From contig JBCKUK010000032.1 in NCBI GenBank assembly GCA_038924905.1, positions 1 through 15,109 of the forward strand: a DNA stretch of 15,109 nucleotides. Reading direction: 5' to 3'. The stretch is from JBCKUK01 sp038924905. GTDB lineage: Bacteria > Pseudomonadota > Gammaproteobacteria > Burkholderiales > Methylophilaceae. Below, piece after piece: positions 6,162 through 13,616 of this stretch (its first letter is position 1; each line of letters starts with the position of its first letter). Under the pieces are notes generated by a model, which worked only from the letters and a program-made list of their open reading frames with translations, made no database searches and was not told the DNA's origin. A program made the position numbers and the translations under genes.

Positions 6162-6938
6162 CTAACCAAATTTACCGGTAATGTAATCTTCTGTTTCTTT
6201 ACGGCTGGGGTTGGTGAATATGGAGTTGGTGTTGCCATGTTCCATCAGTTCACCCAGATACATATAGGCGGTGTAGTCGGATACGCGCGCGGCCTGTTGC
6301 ATGTTGTGAGTGACCACCAATATCGTTAATTTCTTGCGTAGTTCAGACATTAATTCTTCAATATGGGCTGTGGCGATTGGATCCAGCGCGGAGGTCGGTT
6401 CATCGAACAGCATAATTTCAGGGTCAGTTGCCAATGCGCGCGCAATGCAAAGGCGCTGCTGCTGGCCGCCAGAAAGGTTAAAAGCCAAATCATGCAGGCG
6501 GTCCTTTGCTTCATCCCATAACGCTGCGCCTTTCAATGCTTCTTCTACTTTGTCGTCCATGATGCGCTTGTTTTTTTCGCCGCGAACACGCAGACCGTAA
6601 GCGACGTTCTCATAAATGGACTTAGGAAAAGGATTGGGTTTCTGGAATACCATGCTGATACGCATACGCACTTCAATAGGGTCAACGCCGCTGGCCAGGA
6701 TATTTGTGTTGTCCGGATGCATGACAATTTGGCCTTCGTAGCTATTGCCCGGGTAGAGATCATGCATACGGTTAAAGCAGCGCAGGAACGTGGATTTGCC
6801 GCAGCCGGATGGGCCAATCAGCGCGGTAATTTTGTTTTCATACAGTGGCATACTCACATTCTTGAGTGCTTTGTTGCCATTAGCATAAAAAAAGCTGAGG
6901 TTGCGCGATTCGGCTTTGACCGGGGCTGTTGTGTCCAT
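6162..6938 (-). CDS. pstB: Phosphate ABC transporter ATP-binding protein PstB, 258 aa
   Basis: PstB is the cytoplasmic ATPase that drives phosphate import through PstC-PstA. All ABC motifs are intact: Walker A GPSGCGKST at residues 42-50, Q-loop Gln99 in VFQKPNPFPKS, signature LSGGQ at 155-159, Walker B IMLFDE at 175-180 with catalytic Glu180, and the switch His211. VFQKPNPFP is characteristic of PstB among ABC ATPases. Length is standard. AGGAAG stands eight bases before the ATG, and the gene begins 22 bases after pstA, so it is co-transcribed. It is the last pst gene here: phoU, its usual follower, is replaced by the convergent LTA-synthase-like gene. Confidence 0.98.
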   Translation of the reverse strand: MDTTAPVKAESRNLSFFYANGNKALKNVSMPLYENKITALIGPSGCGKSTFLRCFNRMHDLYPGNSYEGQIVMHPDNTNILASGVDPIEVRMRISMVFQKPNPFPKSIYENVAYGLRVRGEKNKRIMDDKVEEALKGAALWDEAKDRLHDLAFNLSGGQQQRLCIARALATDPEIMLFDEPTSALDPIATAHIEELMSELRKKLTILVVTHNMQQAARVSDYTAYMYLGELMEHGNTNSIFTNPSRKETEDYITGKFG

Positions 6939-6960
6939 TAGATTGACTTCCTGATATTAG

Positions 6961-7935
6961 CTACCATTTGATTTTCTTGCGCATCTTGTAGCGCAGCCAG
7001 ATTGCAGTGCCATTCATTAACAATGTTACCACGATGATAATTGCACCCGTCGCGGCAGCATTGATGTGAAAAGCGTGATCTGGACGCGAGAGCCAGTTAA
7101 ACATTTGAATGGGCATCACGGTAAAGCCGGAGCTAAGCCACTCAAAATTGAGAAACGGCGGGGTGGTTGTCACAGGCGACGGTGGAAGAAAGGCAATAAA
7201 AGTGAGCGCGCCTATGGTAATGAGCGGTGCGGTTTCGCCCAAGGCGCGCGCCATGCCGATAATCACGCCGGTTAAAATGCCGCCAAATGAATAGTGCAGC
7301 ACATGCTGGGATACCACTTGCCATTTGGTGGCGCCTACGGCATAAGCCGCTTCGCGAATGGCCACTGGAATGGCGCGTATGGCTTCGCGCGTGGAAACAA
7401 TGACAATGGGCAAAATCAAGAGCCCCAGAGTTAGCCCGGCTGTCAGTATGCTTTGGCCTAAATCCAGAATATAACCAAACAGGCCAAGCGCTAACAAGCC
7501 ATACACAATGGAAGGTACGCCCGCCAGGTTGGAAACATTAATTTCAATCAGGTCAGCCAGCCAATTTTTCTTTGCATATTCTTCGAGATAAATACCGGCA
7601 GCCACGCCCATCGGCACGGCGGATACAAAGGTGACAAGCATCACCAGTATTGAGCCCACCCAGGCAGAGAGTAAGCCCGCATGTGCCGCACGGCGTGAGG
7701 GATAATTGCCGAGAAATTCCAGGTTAAAGCGTGGATAGCCATCCATCACCAGATTGATAAACAGCGTCAGTAAGGTGATTAGCCCAACCATCAGTGCCAG
7801 CAGGCCGATAACAGAGAACAGGTAATCGTTGCGCTTACGGCGGCGTATCATCACCCGTACTTCAGCAAGATTTTCCAGCACAGCAGACTGGCTAATTGCA
7901 TTGCCTGAGTTGGTGATGGGGGCGTGGGTTGTCAT
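6961..7935 (-). CDS. pstA: Phosphate ABC transporter permease PstA, 324 aa
   Basis: PstA is one of two inner-membrane permeases forming the phosphate channel. A basic cytoplasmic segment (MIRRRKRNDY, about residues 29-38) precedes six predicted helices. The loop that docks on PstB is REAIRAIPVAIREAAY, about residues 183-198, followed by AVGATKWQV. ARALGETAPL at 230-239 is a conserved PstA feature. I start at the ATG at 7935 (MTTHAPITNS), one base after the pstC stop, which suggests translational coupling. A longer frame from 7983 would overlap pstC by 47 bases and begins with residues unlike PstA. Sits between pstC and pstB in the standard order. Confidence 0.97.
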   Translation of the reverse strand: MTTHAPITNSGNAISQSAVLENLAEVRVMIRRRKRNDYLFSVIGLLALMVGLITLLTLFINLVMDGYPRFNLEFLGNYPSRRAAHAGLLSAWVGSILVMLVTFVSAVPMGVAAGIYLEEYAKKNWLADLIEINVSNLAGVPSIVYGLLALGLFGYILDLGQSILTAGLTLGLLILPIVIVSTREAIRAIPVAIREAAYAVGATKWQVVSQHVLHYSFGGILTGVIIGMARALGETAPLITIGALTFIAFLPPSPVTTTPPFLNFEWLSSGFTVMPIQMFNWLSRPDHAFHINAAATGAIIIVVTLLMNGTAIWLRYKMRKKIKW

Positions 7936-7936
7936 A

Positions 7937-8893
7937 TCAGTAGGCCTGACGGAATTTTTTACGGGCCATATGGCCGAGCACATTGAAGAAAAGTGTCATC
8001 GTCATCAGCACCAGGCCTGCGGCAAAAATACTTTGATAGCCGATGCTGCCATGCGGCAAATCACCCATCGCTACTTGCACAATATAAGCAGTAATAGTAG
8101 CGGCGCTTTCCATCGGGTTAAACGTCAGGTTAGGTTGTTGCCCTGCGGCCAGTGCTACCACCATCGTTTCGCCCACAGCGCGTGAGATACCCAGGGTATA
8201 AGCGGCGATAATGCCGGATATTGCCGCTGGTGTGACTACACGAATGGCGGTTTGAAAGCGTGTAGCGCCCATGGCATAAGAGCCTTCGCGCATGTTCATA
8301 GGCACTGCGCGCATGGCATCTTCTGCAATCGAGCTGATATAAGGAATAATCATTATGCCCATCACAATGCCTGGGCCAAGCATATTGAATCCGGGCAATT
8401 CAGGAAAAATCTTTTGCAGCATGGGTGTAACGAAAAGCAAGGCAAAATAACCAAATACCACGGTAGGTACGCCAACCAGCAACTCAAGTATCGGCTTAAC
8501 GATCTCACGCGTTTTGTGCGAGGCGAATTCCGAGAGATAAATTGCGCTTACCGTGCCCACCGGGACAGCGACCATCAGCGCAATCGCTGAGGTGGTCAGG
8601 GTGCCGGAAACCAGCGGCATGATGCCGTAATGGGCGTCTTCAAATAACGGTGTCCACTGCGTATCTGTAAAGAAGTCGATAAGGGAGACATGCCTGAAGA
8701 AACCCAGGGATTCGTAAAGCAAAACCCAGACAATTGCTACGGTAGTTGCTACTGCAGATAGCGCAGCAAGCAGTAAAATAAACTCGATAACGCGCTCAAA
8801 AAAATTCCGCCTGACATTTTTTGCAAAGCGGGAACTGATGGTAAGTTCTACAGGTTTCAGAGCCGGTAAATTTTCTAGCACTTGAGTAGCCAT
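7937..8893 (-). CDS. pstC: Phosphate ABC transporter permease PstC, 318 aa
   Basis: PstC is the partner permease of PstA. After a basic stretch (FAKNVRRNFFERV) come about six membrane helices, the first at residues 36-60. The PstB-docking loop is EDAMRAVPMNMREGSYAMGA, residues 191-210. GISRAVGETMVVALAAG at 235-251 is the conserved segment found in PstC proteins. The start ATG at 8893 has only a weak ribosome site (AAGTTAA), in contrast to the strong one of pstS. It is separated from pstS by 106 bases containing a stable hairpin, so its expression is probably set well below that of the binding protein. Confidence 0.98.
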   Translation of the reverse strand: MATQVLENLPALKPVELTISSRFAKNVRRNFFERVIEFILLLAALSAVATTVAIVWVLLYESLGFFRHVSLIDFFTDTQWTPLFEDAHYGIMPLVSGTLTTSAIALMVAVPVGTVSAIYLSEFASHKTREIVKPILELLVGVPTVVFGYFALLFVTPMLQKIFPELPGFNMLGPGIVMGIMIIPYISSIAEDAMRAVPMNMREGSYAMGATRFQTAIRVVTPAAISGIIAAYTLGISRAVGETMVVALAAGQQPNLTFNPMESAATITAYIVQVAMGDLPHGSIGYQSIFAAGLVLMTMTLFFNVLGHMARKKFRQAY

Positions 8894-8958
8894 ATTTTGT
8901 TAACTTGGTCTGTGCATTGTAGCGGAATTGAAAGGGGTGAAGCGCAACCAGAAACGAC

Positions 8959-8991
8959 AAAACTGGAGCTAATAATTGCAGCTCCAGTTTT
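8959..8991 (-). terminator. pstS-pstC intergenic hairpin (attenuator or partial terminator)
   Basis: AAAACTGGAGCT and AGCTCCAGTTTT pair perfectly over 12 bp with a nine-base loop. The downstream arm ends in TTTT, followed by GTCGTTTC, in the direction of pst transcription. It begins eight bases after the pstS stop. Such a structure can stop part of the transcripts and protect the 3' end of pstS mRNA, which would give more binding protein than permease. The symmetric sequence would form on either strand. Confidence 0.7.
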
Positions 8992-8999
8992 GCAGGGAA

Positions 9000-10013
9000 T
9001 TACTTAATGCGTTTAATCAATTCTTCGATCTTGACGCCAACTTCAGGCGTGCCACCAAAGCCGGTTCCTGGCTTCAGTGATTTCCAGTGAGCAGTAACCG
9101 CGGCGTATTCATTCGCGGGCAGAGGAATATATTTAACTTCCTTAACCAGCACCGGCGCGTTTGCCAGATAAAAATCCATAAATGCTTTAACTTCCGGCTT
9201 GAACGCCGCTGCCGTTGCATTCACGTAAATAAACAGCGGGCGCGAAAGGGGCTGATAAGTACCATCTTTAACTGCTTCAGGGGAAGGTGAAACGGCTGCT
9301 GCGCCGACTTTGGCAATAATCGGCACGGCTTTTAGTTTGCCCTGGTTTGCTTCAAAGTAGGCATAACCAAAGTAACCCAGCCCGCCCATGTCACTGGCAA
9401 CACCCTGGACAAGAACATTGTCATCCTCAGACGCAGTAAAATCGCCACGACTTGATTTTGCCTTACCTACGATAGCTTCGGTAAAGTAATCAAAAGTACC
9501 TGAATCAGCGCCAGGGCCAAACAGCTTGAGCGGCTTGTCAGGCCAGGTAGCGTTCACTTGCTTCCAGGTTTTGATTTTGCCTTGCGCGGCTGGTTCCCAC
9601 ATCTTCTTCAGCTCATCCACCGTTAAGCTCTTGATGAAATCGTTTTTTTGGTTGATCACTACGGTCAGCGCGTCATATGCAACAGCTAGCTCGATATACT
9701 GGATACCCGCTTCTTTACAGGCGTCCATTTCTTTTTTCAGGATAGGGCGTGAAGCTTCGGCGATGTCAGTCTCACCGCGGCAGAATTTTTTAAAACCGCC
9801 GCCAGTGCCGGAAAGACCCACGGTTACCTTGGTTTTAGTTGCTTTTTGAAACTCTTCGGCAACAGCTTCAGTAATTGGATACAACGTGCTGGAACCATCA
9901 ATTTTGACGATTTTTTCAGCTGCCATAACATTTGGAGCGGAGAACGCAGTTGCAATGAATGCAATTACGCTTAAATTCTTTACAAGGTGAGTTCTGACAA
10001 ACTTGGATTGCAT
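9000..10013 (-). CDS. pstS: Periplasmic phosphate-binding protein PstS (SphX-like), 337 aa
   Basis: PstS captures phosphate in the periplasm and delivers it to PstC-PstA. The start at 10013 is set by GGAGG about five bases upstream; it opens a typical signal peptide (MQSKFVRTHLVKN, hydrophobic core to about residue 26) with cleavage likely after VMA at residue 31. A start at 10073 would bury the signal peptide and the ribosome site. The mature protein begins AEKIVKIDGSSTLYPITEAV. Phosphate-contact motifs are SGTGGGF and GADSGTFDYF. CRGETDIAEASRP fits the PstS/SphX branch of the family. There is no lipobox, so it is a free periplasmic protein. It is the first gene of the operon and follows a Pho box. 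Confidence 0.97.
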   Translation of the reverse strand: MQSKFVRTHLVKNLSVIAFIATAFSAPNVMAAEKIVKIDGSSTLYPITEAVAEEFQKATKTKVTVGLSGTGGGFKKFCRGETDIAEASRPILKKEMDACKEAGIQYIELAVAYDALTVVINQKNDFIKSLTVDELKKMWEPAAQGKIKTWKQVNATWPDKPLKLFGPGADSGTFDYFTEAIVGKAKSSRGDFTASEDDNVLVQGVASDMGGLGYFGYAYFEANQGKLKAVPIIAKVGAAAVSPSPEAVKDGTYQPLSRPLFIYVNATAAAFKPEVKAFMDFYLANAPVLVKEVKYIPLPANEYAAVTAHWKSLKPGTGFGGTPEVGVKIEELIKRIK

Positions 10014-10064
10014 ACAACCTCCATCGGTTAATAAGTATTTTCTTGCTTGTAACATCAACCGAAC

Positions 10065-10096
10065 TTTAAACAATGAATGTTACAATTTTGTGACAA
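10065..10096 (-). promoter_or_regulatory. Pho box and -10 region of the pst operon
   Basis: On the minus strand 10096-10076 reads TTGTCACAAAATTGTAACAT plus T. The half-sites TGTCAC and TGTAAC are spaced 11 bases apart with an A/T-rich core, as in PhoB sites. A TTTAAA at 10070-10065 lies at about the right distance to be the -10 element. The box points to pstS, about 63 bases before its ATG. Phosphate starvation acting through PhoB is therefore the likely inducer. Confidence 0.82.
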
Positions 10097-10377
10097 AAAT
10101 ACGTTTTAACTCAATTCAGAGAGGAAGTTTGCTATCCGCCATGTTGTTTTCTCCCTGAGAATTTTAGTTCTGTTTTTTTGGGACTCACGCCGTACAGATT
10201 TCAGTCCGAAGTACAGCGGTAATTTTTTGTTATGCGAGAGTTTAGCTGGCTACAAAAAACTTCGCGACATAAATTTTATAGCTTGCCAAAGCCGGTTTCC
10301 TGGCTAAAGCACAGTAGGCTTTGATGTATAATTGCCACAGCTATTTTAGCGAATTATAGAGTCAGGCATACGCCATT
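10097..10377. other. Non-coding region between pstS and prfB
   Basis: With the pst leader this makes 364 bases without a gene, between divergent pstS and prfB. I see no credible reading frame. TATAAT at 10327-10332, about 46 bases before prfB, is the best -10 candidate for prfB, but no good -35 stands 16-18 bases before it. GCTTGCCA (10281-10288) can pair imperfectly with TGGCTAAAGC (10301-10310); I would not assign a function to that. The remainder is A/T-rich with several T runs and nothing else recognisable. Confidence 0.5.
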
Positions 10378-11482
10378 ATGGAAGCAGAACAACTTAATCT
10401 TATCAGTCATCTCTTAACTGATTTGTCTCAGAGAAACAATGCGTTACGGGGGTATCTTTGACTTTGAAGCCAAGCAGCAGCGGCTGCAAGAAGTCAGCCA
10501 GTTATTGGAAGACCCGGCAATCTGGAACGATAACGAGCGTTCGAAAAAGTTAGGCAAGGAGCGACGCGAACTGGAGTTTGTGGTTAAGTCATTAACTGAT
10601 GTGGAGAATGGTCTGGCAGACTGCCGCGAGCTGTTTGACATGGCGCGCGAAGAGAATGACGATGACACTATATTAGGGGTAAAGGCCGACAGCGAAAAGC
10701 TTGAAGCCATAGTGGCGGCGATGGAGTTTCGTCGCATGTTTGCTAACGCTATGGATCCTAATAACTGCTTCGTGGATATTCAGTCTGGCAGCGGCGGCAC
10801 CGAGGCGCAAGATTGGGCGGCTATGCTACTGCGTATGTATTTGCGTTATTGCGAGCGCCGTGGCTTCAAAGTAGAAGTGCTGGAGGAGTCGGCTGGCGAT
10901 GTAGCCGGTATTAAAAGCGCGTCGCTGAAAGTCTCCGGCGATTATGCTTATGGCTATCTGCGTAGCGAAAGTGGGGTGCATCGCTTGGTGCGAAAATCGC
11001 CCTTTGATTCGGGTAACCGCCGTCATACTTCATTTGCCAGCGTGTCGGTGTTTCCGGAAGTGGATGATTTGATCGAGGTGGACATCAACCCGGCTGATTT
11101 GCGCATTGATACTTACCGTGCCAGCGGTGCAGGTGGTCAGCATATTAATAAGACAGATTCCGCAGTACGCATTACCCACTTGCCGACCAACACCGTAGTG
11201 CAGTGTCAGAATGACCGTTCGCAGCATCGCAACAAGGCCGAAGCCATGGCCATGCTAAAAGCGCAGTTATACGCGCTGGAGCTGCGAAAACGTAACGAAG
11301 AAAAACAGGCGATTGAAGATTCCAAGACCGACATAGGCTGGGGACACCAAATCAGGAGCTACGTGCTGGACCAATCGCGCATCAAGGATTTGCGTACCAA
11401 TGTCGAAATTGGCAATACCCAAGGTGTGCTGGATGGCGACCTTGATCCATTTATATCTGAAAGTTTGAAGCAGGGGATTTAA
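10378..11482 (+). CDS. prfB: Peptide chain release factor 2 (RF2), 367 aa, with programmed +1 frameshift
   Basis: RF2 ends translation at UAA and UGA. The ATG at 10378 opens 27 codons (MEAEQLNLISHLL... RGYL) ending in TGA at 10459-10461. A +1 slip on CTT at that point continues into GAC at 10460 and 340 further residues. The site reads GGGGGTATCTTTGAC, the conserved shift signal with its internal Shine-Dalgarno-like G run three bases before CTT. Low RF2 thus raises its own synthesis. The codon-recognition tripeptide SPF is at residues 207-209 and the catalytic GGQ at 252-254. Ala248 fills the position equivalent to E. coli 246. Length is close to E. coli RF2 (365). Normally lysS follows directly; here a GxxExxY gene intervenes. 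Confidence 0.98.
10448..10462 (+). promoter_or_regulatory. prfB: prfB programmed +1 frameshift site
   Basis: GGGGGTATCTTTGAC holds a G-rich anti-16S element, the slippery codon CTT (10456-10458) and the in-frame TGA (10459-10461) followed by C, a weak stop context. This matches the canonical RF2 autoregulation signal almost base for base. Confidence 0.97.
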
Positions 11483-11486
11483 AAGC

Positions 11487-11891
11487 TTGAACCACGGAGA
11501 GCACAGAGAACACGGAGAATTGGTTCATAGGGAGCTTTCCGAGGGAATTATCGGATGTGCAATCGCGGTTCACAAACAACTGGGTCCGGGATTGCTGGAA
11601 ACGGCTTACGAAACTTGTTTGGCCTATGAGCTCCAACAAAGTGGGCATGTTATCGAAAGGCAAAAGGCGATGCCGCTCAATTACCGTGAGGTTGCGCTTG
11701 ATTGTGGGTATCGGCTGGACTTGTTGGTGAATGAAATGGTCATCGTGGAGATCAAGGCAGTTGAAAATTTGCTGCCAATCCACGATGCTCAATTAATGAC
11801 TTACATGAAGCTTGCTGGTTGCAAACTGGGTTTGCTAATCAATTTCAACACAAAACTATTGAAGCATGGTGTTCGCAGATTTGTACTCTAA
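11487..11891 (+). CDS. GxxExxY-family protein (PD-(D/E)xK-like fold), 134 aa, in an inverted-repeat-flanked unit
   Basis: The family name motif is present as GLLETAY, residues 35-41. A later strand-turn-strand GYRLDLLVNEMVIVEIKAV supplies Asp78, Glu88 and Lys90, the D...ExK pattern of PD-(D/E)xK nuclease-like folds. The biological role of the family is not established to my knowledge; nuclease activity is inferred from the pattern alone. The frame opens with TTG at 11487, four bases after the prfB stop, with AGGGGA about nine bases upstream. A second TTG at 11520 is possible but has no well-spaced ribosome site. The first dozen residues (NHGEHREHGE) are encoded by a tandem 9-bp repeat whose inverted copy lies just after the stop codon. 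The gene separates prfB from lysS, normally adjacent, which suggests insertion. Confidence 0.87.
   Translation: MNHGEHREHGELVHRELSEGIIGCAIAVHKQLGPGLLETAYETCLAYELQQSGHVIERQKAMPLNYREVALDCGYRLDLLVNEMVIVEIKAVENLLPIHDAQLMTYMKLAGCKLGLLINFNTKLLKHGVRRFVL
11490..11519 (+). repeat. Left 30-bp inverted repeat of the GxxExxY unit (three 9-bp units)
   Basis: After AAC come three tandem 9-mers of the form CAC(A/G)GAGA(A/G): CACGGAGAG, CACAGAGAA, CACGGAGAA. The whole 30 bases match the reverse complement of 11896-11925 at 26 positions, and all four differences are A/G transitions. The repeat lies inside the coding region and specifies the HGE-HRE-HGE start of the protein. Confidence 0.88.
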
Positions 11892-11895
11892 GATT

Positions 11896-11925
11896 TTCTC
11901 TGTGTCCTCCGTGCTCTCTGTGGTT
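11896..11925 (-). repeat. Right 30-bp inverted repeat of the GxxExxY unit
   Basis: On the minus strand it reads AAC followed by CACAGAGAG, CACGGAGGA and CACAGAGAA, again three 9-base units. It begins four bases after the GxxExxY stop and ends 20 bases before the lysS ATG. It pairs with 11490-11519 at 26 of 30 positions. Confidence 0.88.
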
Positions 11926-11945
11926 AAAGATTTAAGGGTTTAAGT

Positions 11946-13445
11946 ATGGAAAAGAACAATCAGCAGCAGGACGAGAACCATGTCATCGCTGAGCGTCGCG
12001 AGAAGCTGAAACTCATTCGCGCTCAGGGTGTGGCTTTTCCTAATGATTTTAAGCCGCAGCATCGTGCAAGTGATTTAACGGTGGCGCATGGTGAAAAGGA
12101 AAACGAGGCGTTTGAAGCCGCGTCGGTAATGGCAAGCATTGCCGGCCGCATGATGCTAAAGCGCGTGATGGGCAAGGCCAGCTTCGCTACGGTGCAAGAT
12201 GCCAGTGGGCGCATTCAGTTATTTGTTACCAGGGATAATGTCAGCGAAGAAGTTTACGATGCCTTCAAGCATTGGGATTTGGGCGATATTATCGCTGCTG
12301 AAGGTTTGCTGTTTAAAACCAGGACTGGTGAGCTTTCAATCAAGGTAAGCAAACTGCGCTTGCTGACCAAATCGCTGCGCCCGCTACCCGAGAAATTCCA
12401 CGGCCTGGCTGACCAGGAAATAAAGTATCGTCAGCGCTATGTGGATTTGATTGTTTCTGAAGAAACCAAGCAGACTTTTATTGCGCGCAGCAAAATCGTT
12501 GCGGCGATGCGCAGCTTCATGGTGAGTTATGAATTCCTGGAAGTTGAAACGCCCATGCTGCATCCTATCCCGGGCGGCGCATCGGCAAAACCATTCGTTA
12601 CTCACCACAATGCGCTGGATATGCAGATGGTTCTACGTATTGCGCCTGAGCTTTATTTGAAGCGTTTGATAGTGGGTGGGTTTGACCGCGTGTTTGAAAT
12701 AAATCGCAGCTTTCGCAACGAAGGCTTGAGTGTGCGACATAACCCGGAATTCACCATGATGGAGTTCTACGCTGCCTATACTGATTATGAGTGGTTGATG
12801 GACTTCACCGAAAGCTGTATTCGCCAGGTGACTATCGCCGCACGCGGTACCGCAACACTGCAATACCAGGGCCGTGAGCTGGATTTTGGCAAGCCATTTC
12901 AGCGCCTGACAATTACGGGCGCCATACAAAAATACGCCCCGCAATATTCACTTACCCAATTAAATGACAGTGCCTTTTTACGTGCTGAGTTACTTAAATT
13001 GGGCAGCAAACCCTTTGGCCATGCAGGCTTGGGCTCGCTGCAGTTGAGTTTGTTTGAAGAAACGGCCGAAGTACAATTGTGGGAGCCAACCTACATTATT
13101 GATTACCCGGTGGAAGTCTCTCCGCTGGCACGCGCCTCGGATACTCATCCGGAGATAACCGAACGTTTCGAGCTATTTGTAGCAGGTCGCGAAATTGCCA
13201 ATGGCTTCTCTGAGCTGAATGATGCCGAAGACCAAGCTGCGCGTTTTCAGGCGCAAGTGGCGGCGAAAGAAGCGGGTGATGACGAAGCCATGTATTACGA
13301 TGCTGATTTTATTCGTGCGCTTGAATATGGCATGCCACCGACAGGTGGTTGCGGCATCGGCATAGACCGTTTGGTGATGCTGCTTACCGATTCTGCCAGT
13401 ATTCGCGATGTGATCCTATTCCCTCACATGCGGCCTGAAGCTTAA
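11946..13445 (+). CDS. lysS: Lysyl-tRNA synthetase, class II, 499 aa
   Basis: LysS charges tRNA-Lys with lysine. An N-terminal helix and an OB-fold anticodon-binding domain (about residues 55-145, including AGRMMLKRVMGKASFATVQD) precede the class II catalytic core. Motif 2 is around FRNEGLSVRHNPEF at 256-269 and motif 3 is GGCGIGIDRLVMLL at 467-480. RIAPELYLKRLIVGGFDRV before motif 2 is typical of bacterial LysRS. Length is normal and no lesion is seen. AAGGG lies seven bases before the ATG and outside the repeat of the inserted unit, so the insertion left the gene's ribosome site intact. It was probably once co-transcribed with prfB and may still be. Confidence 0.98.
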   Translation: MEKNNQQQDENHVIAERREKLKLIRAQGVAFPNDFKPQHRASDLTVAHGEKENEAFEAASVMASIAGRMMLKRVMGKASFATVQDASGRIQLFVTRDNVSEEVYDAFKHWDLGDIIAAEGLLFKTRTGELSIKVSKLRLLTKSLRPLPEKFHGLADQEIKYRQRYVDLIVSEETKQTFIARSKIVAAMRSFMVSYEFLEVETPMLHPIPGGASAKPFVTHHNALDMQMVLRIAPELYLKRLIVGGFDRVFEINRSFRNEGLSVRHNPEFTMMEFYAAYTDYEWLMDFTESCIRQVTIAARGTATLQYQGRELDFGKPFQRLTITGAIQKYAPQYSLTQLNDSAFLRAELLKLGSKPFGHAGLGSLQLSLFEETAEVQLWEPTYIIDYPVEVSPLARASDTHPEITERFELFVAGREIANGFSELNDAEDQAARFQAQVAAKEAGDDEAMYYDADFIRALEYGMPPTGGCGIGIDRLVMLLTDSASIRDVILFPHMRPEA

Positions 13446-13469
13446 GCTTTAGCAGGGCTTGATTACAGG

Positions 13470-13503
13470 GGGCGAGAGTTTGACTCTCGCCCTTGTTGTT
13501 TTT
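13470..13503 (+). terminator. Intrinsic terminator of the prfB-lysS unit
   Basis: GGGCGAGAGT and ACTCTCGCCC pair perfectly over 10 bp around a TTG loop, followed by TTGTTGTTTTT. It lies 25 bases after the lysS stop and insulates the Pho-controlled porin promoter from read-through. Confidence 0.93.
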
Positions 13504-13532
13504 ATACAACTGACTACCTGCTAATTACAAAA

Positions 13533-13566
13533 TCGTCATGTATTTGTCACATTACTGACTCAAAAT
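13533..13566 (+). promoter_or_regulatory. Pho box and -10 region of the porin gene
   Basis: TCGTCATGTATTTGTCACAT contains CGTCAT and TGTCAC half-sites 11 bases apart, with a third imperfect half (TGACT) a further turn on. CAAAAT at 13561-13566 is a possible -10. The porin ATG follows about 64 bases after the box, nearly the same spacing as at pstS. PhoB activation in low phosphate is the likely control. Confidence 0.78.
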
Positions 13567-13616
13567 CACTCCCGTGTTGAAACTCAACAAATCAATTTTT
13601 AACTGGGAGTGATTAA

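Noticed and set aside
7936..7983. Longer pstA start at 7983
   Set aside because: It would overlap pstC and add residues unlike PstA; the ATG at 7935, one base after the pstC stop, is the natural coupled start.
10014..10073. Longer pstS start at 10073
   Set aside because: The signal peptide and the GGAGG ribosome site both place the start at 10013.
10459..10461. prfB as a frameshifted pseudogene
   Set aside because: The stop sits in the conserved RF2 programmed frameshift signal, so the interruption is functional.
11490..11925. CRISPR-like array from the 9-bp repeats
   Set aside because: Units are contiguous without spacers and occur as two inverted triplets flanking a gene, which is not a CRISPR layout.
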